Assembly (NCBI GenBank): GCA_964523895.1
Contig: CAZGBJ010000023.1
Coordinates: forward strand, 1-37,660
DNA from: UBA7359 sp964523895
Lineage (GTDB): Bacteria > Pseudomonadota > Gammaproteobacteria > Eutrophobiales > Eutrophobiaceae
Reading direction: 5' to 3'
Length of the DNA stretch: 37,660 nt
Shown here: piece by piece, positions 34,380-37,660 of the stretch
Position numbering within the stretch: position 1 is the first letter of the stretch
How the letters are laid out: the number at the start of each line of letters is the position of its first letter
Program-made: the position numbers and the translations under genes
The notes under the pieces: generated by a model
Told to the model about the DNA's origin: nothing
The model's database searches: none
The model's input: the letters and a program-made list of their open reading frames with translations, nothing else

Positions 34380-35078
34380 ATGAAAATCACTGCCAATCTA
34401 GCCCAAATCCACAATGAAATAAGTGTTGCTGAAAAACAATTTCAGCGTGATGAAGGCTCAGTATGCTTATTAGCCGTTAGTAAGACACGAACTACTGACG
34501 AAATCATAACTGCCATAAATGCAAACCAACGCCATTTTGGCGAGAATTATTGTCAGGAAGCTATCGAAAAAATAGAGGCCATTAACCGATCTGACATAAT
34601 CTGGCATTTCATAGGCCCTATTCAGTCAAATAAGACCAAACAGATTGCCAGTCACTTCGACTGGGCGCATACCGTTGAACGAATAAAAATAGCCCGTCGT
34701 CTGGACGAAATGCGACCTGAGAATTCACCGCTTTTAAATATATGTGTTCAAATCAATATCAGTGGAGAAGAGAGTAAATCAGGCATCCCTATCGATGATG
34801 CAGCAGATTTTATTAACGAACTCGACCAGTTTAAACGTTTAAAAGTACGTGGTTTGATGTCATTACCTGCACCTACTAGTGATTTCACCGAACAAAGACA
34901 TGCTTTCTCACAATTAAAGAAAAAACTACACGATTTGAATCAACATAGACTAAATCAAAACAGGCCTGAGCTGGATACGCTATCTATCGGCACAACTCAG
35001 GATATGCAGGCTGCCATTGCAGAAGGCGCAACTATTGTACGCATCGGCACGGCTATTTTTGGACCACGCCATACGTGA
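34380..35078 (+). CDS. yggS: YggS/PLPBP pyridoxal phosphate homeostasis protein
   Basis: PLP-binding protein of the alanine racemase-like fold, without known enzymatic activity, involved in vitamin B6 and amino acid homeostasis. Its 232 aa carry the PLP lysine in LLAVSKTR (Lys35 region), HFGENYCQEA, WHFIGPIQSNKTKQI, RGLMSLPAP and the C-terminal LSIGTTQDMQAAIAEGATIVRIGTAIFG. The ATG lacks a Shine-Dalgarno sequence. Its stop codon lies within the left end of an inverted-repeat element (35075-35226). yggS-proC-yggT is a conserved order. Confidence 0.96.
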   Translation: MKITANLAQIHNEISVAEKQFQRDEGSVCLLAVSKTRTTDEIITAINANQRHFGENYCQEAIEKIEAINRSDIIWHFIGPIQSNKTKQIASHFDWAHTVERIKIARRLDEMRPENSPLLNICVQINISGEESKSGIPIDDAADFINELDQFKRLKVRGLMSLPAPTSDFTEQRHAFSQLKKKLHDLNQHRLNQNRPELDTLSIGTTQDMQAAIAEGATIVRIGTAIFGPRHT

Positions 35079-35226
35079 AAAATGAAAGGTGAAAGGTTAA
35101 GGGCGAAGCGTAGTAATGCTTGAAGCAACATCAGAGCATATAGTTCACAAACTTGGCGAATATTACTCAATAGGCCAAGGGAACCTGATATTTTATTTAT
35201 ACACCGTTATACTTTTCACTTTTCAC
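35075..35226. repeat. 152-bp intergenic element with imperfect 15-bp inverted repeats
   Basis: Left end GTGAAAAATGAAAGG (35075-35089); right end CTTTTCACTTTTCAC (35212-35226). 13 of 15 positions pair. The size resembles the 142-145-bp elements at 10.4 and 25.1 kb, but the end sequences are unrelated. The yggS stop codon (35076-35078) lies inside the left arm. The interior is non-coding. Confidence 0.45.
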
Positions 35227-35245
35227 ACTTTGACATTATTTTAAT

Positions 35246-36070
35246 ATGGAAGACTGCACCATTGCGTTTATTGGTTGTGGCAATATGTCACGAAGCCTGG
35301 TGGGTGGTTTAATTGCCAATGGCATAAAACCCGAACAATTACTTGCTTCCGATCCTGACGAGGGTCAACGGAATTCCATTGCCGAACAATTCAAAATCTC
35401 GGCACTTGCGAACAATAACGAGGCTATTGCTAAAGCTGATGTGATCCTGCTTGCAGTAAAACCGCAAGTAATGCATAAAATTGTTAGTGAAATTGCCGAC
35501 GATGTTAAAGGGACGTCTAAATTAATTATCTCTATAGCTGCTGGCGTAAAACTTGATTCAATTACAGAATGGTTGGGTGAGTCTTCCGCAGTAATTAGAG
35601 TCATGCCCAATACCCCTGCATTAATTCAGGCAGGCGCAGCCGCTTTATTCGCCAATAAACATACTTCGGAAACACAAAAAAATACGGCTGAAACAATGAT
35701 GCGTTCTGTAGGAACAGCAATCTGGCTGGAAACAGAAGAACAAATGGATGCCGTCACAGCATTGTCTGGCAGTGGCCCCGCCTATTTTTTCTACTTCATG
35801 GAAGCAATGGAAAAAGCAGCGATAGAACTAGGACTAAGCGAAGAACATGCAAGATTACTTACCATTGAAACCGCAGTAGGCGCTTCGAAGATGGCATTAT
35901 TATCGTCATCCGATCCGGCAGAACTAAGAAAACAAGTAACGTCTCCTGGCGGCACAACCGAACAAGCTTTAAATACGTTTATGAAAGGCAAAATGGATGA
36001 GTTAGTACAGAAAGCAATGGAAGCAGCAAAACAACGTTCCATTGAATTATCACAATCATTTGATAAATAA
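35246..36070 (+). CDS. proC: pyrroline-5-carboxylate reductase
   Basis: Last step of proline synthesis: pyrroline-5-carboxylate to proline with NAD(P)H. Its 274 aa show the Rossmann start IAFIGCGNMSRSLVGGL (residues about 6-22), ILLAVKPQVM, the RVMPNTPALIQAGAAALF block and the C-terminal signature ALSGSGPAYFFYFMEAM with SPGGTTEQAL. Normal length, no visible Shine-Dalgarno sequence. A TTGACA hexamer (35229-35234) is too close to the ATG to be a -35 box. yggT starts 2 bp after the stop. Confidence 0.97.
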   Translation: MEDCTIAFIGCGNMSRSLVGGLIANGIKPEQLLASDPDEGQRNSIAEQFKISALANNNEAIAKADVILLAVKPQVMHKIVSEIADDVKGTSKLIISIAAGVKLDSITEWLGESSAVIRVMPNTPALIQAGAAALFANKHTSETQKNTAETMMRSVGTAIWLETEEQMDAVTALSGSGPAYFFYFMEAMEKAAIELGLSEEHARLLTIETAVGASKMALLSSSDPAELRKQVTSPGGTTEQALNTFMKGKMDELVQKAMEAAKQRSIELSQSFDK

Positions 36071-36072
36071 AT

Positions 36073-36654
36073 ATGGGCGGAACTTACTTTACACAAGCAG
36101 CTGTTTTTCTGATTCAGATCGTTTTCGGCCTTTATATCCTTGCTGTTTTATTACGTTATTTATTAGCAAGAGTACGCGCAGATTTTTACAACCCTTTATC
36201 CCAGTTTCTCGTTAAGGTAACTAATCCGGCAATAAAACCGTTGCGACGCCTGGTTCCCGGTTATTTTGGCATTGATTGGCCATCAATAATTTTATTGTTC
36301 TTTATTCAAGCACTAGAAATAATTTTAATTTCACTTGTTGTAGGCGGGCACACCCCATCACCAATGGGATTATTTGTTCTTACTATTGCTTATCTACTGA
36401 AAGAAGTAATCTACGTATATATGTTTATCATTATTATCCAGATTGTTATCAGCTGGGTTAATCCCGGCGCATACAATCCGGTTACGGTAATCATGTATCA
36501 ACTAAGCGAACCCATATTAAAACCCGCTCGTCGGTTAATTCCTTCAGCCGGAGGCTTTGACTTTTCACCGATGCTTGTCATCATCGGTTTGCAGTTATTA
36601 ATTATCTTGCTTGTTTCGCCCTTGATGGATTTAGGAAGACAACTCTCAATGTAA
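36073..36654 (+). CDS. yggT: YggT family membrane protein
   Basis: An integral membrane protein of 193 aa with two YggT repeats, each with two hydrophobic helices around a conserved F.NP...LV..T.P..KPLRRL.P (residues about 37-60) and W.NPGAYNPV...LSEPILKPARRLIP (about 133-160). Family members are linked to osmotic stress tolerance and cell-division or membrane processes, without a defined mechanism. It is the third gene of yggS-proC-yggT and is probably translated together with proC (2-bp gap). Confidence 0.93.
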   Translation: MGGTYFTQAAVFLIQIVFGLYILAVLLRYLLARVRADFYNPLSQFLVKVTNPAIKPLRRLVPGYFGIDWPSIILLFFIQALEIILISLVVGGHTPSPMGLFVLTIAYLLKEVIYVYMFIIIIQIVISWVNPGAYNPVTVIMYQLSEPILKPARRLIPSAGGFDFSPMLVIIGLQLLIILLVSPLMDLGRQLSM

Positions 36655-36738
36655 CTTTATATCGATATCTTTTTATCAACGGCGAGATAAAGAGTTGTTA
36701 GGTTACTCGTAAAAATAGAATTCTTATTAACTTTGCTT

Positions 36739-36981
36739 TTCGTCTTCACGACGCCTCACTTTTCTTCAAAGAAAAGTAAGCAAAAGAACCTCTTCCTGAT
36801 ACCTTGCCCTACGGGTTCTTGAGTTAGGTAATATCGATTACGCGTCGTGCATAGGGTCGTCCCTGACCCAATGCACTAAAACAGACGTCCTCGACTCTGT
36901 CTCCTGATTCGTTCTACCTCCTGCATCCATGCAGTCGTGTCTGTTTTCCCCTATCAATATTACCTAACTCGGCAAGGTATC
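36739..36981 (-). repeat. structured repeat element A (two hairpins in an outer stem)
   Basis: It begins with CGTC/GACG (36741-36753) and ACTTTTCTT/AAGAAAAGT (36758-36777). An outer stem pairs GATACCTTGCC...GAGTTAGGTAAT (36798-36832, with a 12-nt insert) with 36959-36981. Inside, read on the minus strand, are the palindrome CTGCAT-GG-ATGCAG (36921-36934) within AAAACAGAC/GTCTGTTTT (36878-36947), and the hairpin GTGCAT-T-GGGTC-AGGGAC-GACCC-T-ATGCAC (36847-36876). No convincing protein is encoded. It fills most of the 421-bp gene-free gap after yggT; the remainder, 36982-37075, shows nothing notable. Confidence 0.7.
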
Positions 36982-37075
36982 ACGGAAACAAAAGTGATCT
37001 GTTAACTACAATTTCATAAAAATACAGTACATGTCATCCAGCTTAACATTACAAAAATTAATGAGAGGCTAATGT

Positions 37076-37372
37076 TTAAAAATATTTTGTGCGATTTACT
37101 ATATGCATCATATCTACTAATTTTAATATTTTTATCATTTGTAGTTGGTCTATTCGTTCGATAGTGCCACTCCATAACATTAAAAATGTCAGAGGAAACC
37201 AAAGATCTTCATTGATTGAATTGTTCCAGTACAACATGCCAACAAGCAACACAATAGCTATTAATATTAAAATCCAGAAAAAACCTCCAATTAAATTTGC
37301 GAGGCATTTATAAATATCTGCTATAGATTTGATATTTCCCATAGCAGTCAACCTATTGTGAGACATCTTCAT
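37076..37372 (-). CDS. small hypothetical membrane protein
   Basis: Unrecognised 98-aa ORF. A strongly hydrophobic segment (residues about 28-48, IGGFFWILILIAIVLLVGMLYW) and a second, weaker one (about 58-70, LWFPLTFLMLWSG) suggest two membrane helices. A good AAGGA ribosome-binding site lies 7 bp before the ATG, which favours a real gene. It lies between two copies of a structured repeat. An overlapping 62-aa reading frame at 37014-37202 is less likely. No function is proposed. Confidence 0.55.
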   Translation of the reverse strand: MKMSHNRLTAMGNIKSIADIYKCLANLIGGFFWILILIAIVLLVGMLYWNNSINEDLWFPLTFLMLWSGTIERIDQLQMIKILKLVDMMHIVNRTKYF

Positions 37373-37458
37373 CGTAATTCCTTTTATAAAGAGAAATGAA
37401 CAGGGTTAAAATAGTTTGATTTTTATGATAATTCCATACTCATTAGAATATAGTGTGT

Positions 37459-37603
37459 TATCTCCCGTGGTGTTTTGCCGAGGAGGTGGGATGTTATCGG
37501 GGCAATTGTGCATGGATGCACAATTGAGCGCATTCATTCAGGGACGAATGTATGCGCGACCCGAATAACAGCACGCCGACGAGGGGAGCCGCAGGCCAAA
37601 GCA
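37459..37603 (+). repeat. structured repeat element B (same design as element A)
   Basis: Palindrome CAATTGTGCAT-GG-ATGCACAATTG (37503-37526), then hairpin GCGCAT-T-CATTC-AGGGAC-GAATG-T-ATGCGC (37528-37557). Outer flanks pair imperfectly: TGTTATCGGG (37492-37501) with CCCGAATAACA (37560-37570), and TGTTTTGCC with GGCCAAAGCA farther out. The hexaloop and mismatch position are identical to element A, while the stems are different. The remaining sequence to the window end shows GTAAC/GTTAC (37631-37635, 37656-37660) and is probably part of the same repeat. Confidence 0.7.
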
Positions 37604-37660
37604 TCAGGGTGTGTACGAACAAGGACATAGGTAACAAAAAAGTACAGGCACATGGGTTAC

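Noticed and set aside
35229..35234. TTGACA as a -35 box for proC
   Set aside because: It lies only 11 bp before the ATG, so the matching -10 would fall inside the coding region.
37014..37202. 62-aa minus-strand reading frame overlapping the 98-aa ORF
   Set aside because: It lies in another frame of the same strand; the 98-aa frame has a good ribosome-binding site and membrane helices.
1..37660. CRISPR array, tRNA, rRNA or complete transposase
   Set aside because: No regularly spaced direct repeats, tRNA cloverleaf, rRNA segment or transposase reading frame was recognised on either strand.

Overview
This window looks like the chromosome of a low-to-moderate GC gammaproteobacterium, probably a chemoautotroph. 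The run gshB-tonB-yqgE-ruvX-pyrR-pyrB-pyrX and the block pilU/pilT-yggS-proC-yggT match, from memory, the Pseudomonas aeruginosa region PA0392-PA0407. A class I phosphoribulokinase points to a Calvin cycle. No rRNA, tRNA, CRISPR, prophage or complete insertion sequence was recognised. Nearly all the DNA is ordinary housekeeping sequence; the unusual material is in the gaps between genes.

Layout. (1) 1-4 kb, minus strand: a lipoprotein TRAP solute-binding protein, a small unknown ORF whose 5' end runs into repeat-like DNA, and uvrD. (2) 4-10.4 kb, plus strand: pmbA/tldE, MoxR ATPase, DUF58 protein, TgpA-type transglutaminase, then a cNMP-binding/GGDEF protein, tightly spaced like one operon. 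(3) 10.5-15 kb: msbA (minus) diverging from prk, an orphan ParA ATPase and a 2Fe-2S/FAD reductase. (4) 15-19 kb, minus: hemC-hemD-hemX-hemY, the early tetrapyrrole genes. (5) 19.2-27.2 kb, plus: gshB, a TonB3-like tonB, yqgE, ruvX, pyrR, pyrB, an inactive dihydroorotase homologue (pyrX), a PyrK-type electron-transfer subunit, a TrmB-like methyltransferase and ybiI. (6) 27.2-30.5 kb, minus: a Tat-exported PhoX/DUF839 protein, malic enzyme and a PilZ protein. (7) 30.8-34.2 kb, minus: three PilT/PilU-type pilus retraction ATPases in a row. (8) 34.4-36.7 kb, plus: yggS, proC, yggT. (9) 36.7-37.66 kb: two structured repeats around a small membrane-protein ORF.

The most interesting signals are in non-coding DNA. 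Two elements, at 36.74-36.98 kb (minus orientation) and 37.46-37.60 kb (plus orientation), share an almost identical two-hairpin architecture. In each, one hairpin has a 6-bp stem, a T.T mismatch, a 5-bp stem and the hexaloop AGGGAC, and it sits beside a palindrome centred on GCATGGATGC. The stem bases differ between copies but stay paired, which suggests selection on structure. A related side module occurs alone at 26.83-26.89 kb. Other small elements are a 179-bp MITE with 20-bp perfect inverted repeats and an 11-bp target duplication (IS4-like), two 142-145-bp elements bounded by 32-bp inverted repeats, and a third ~152-bp element bounded by imperfect repeats.

Functional themes are type IV pilus retraction (pilT, pilU, second pilU, TonB3-like protein), c-di-GMP signalling (GGDEF and PilZ proteins), pyrimidine synthesis, haem synthesis and carbon fixation. 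Many genes that start a transcription unit have no visible Shine-Dalgarno sequence.
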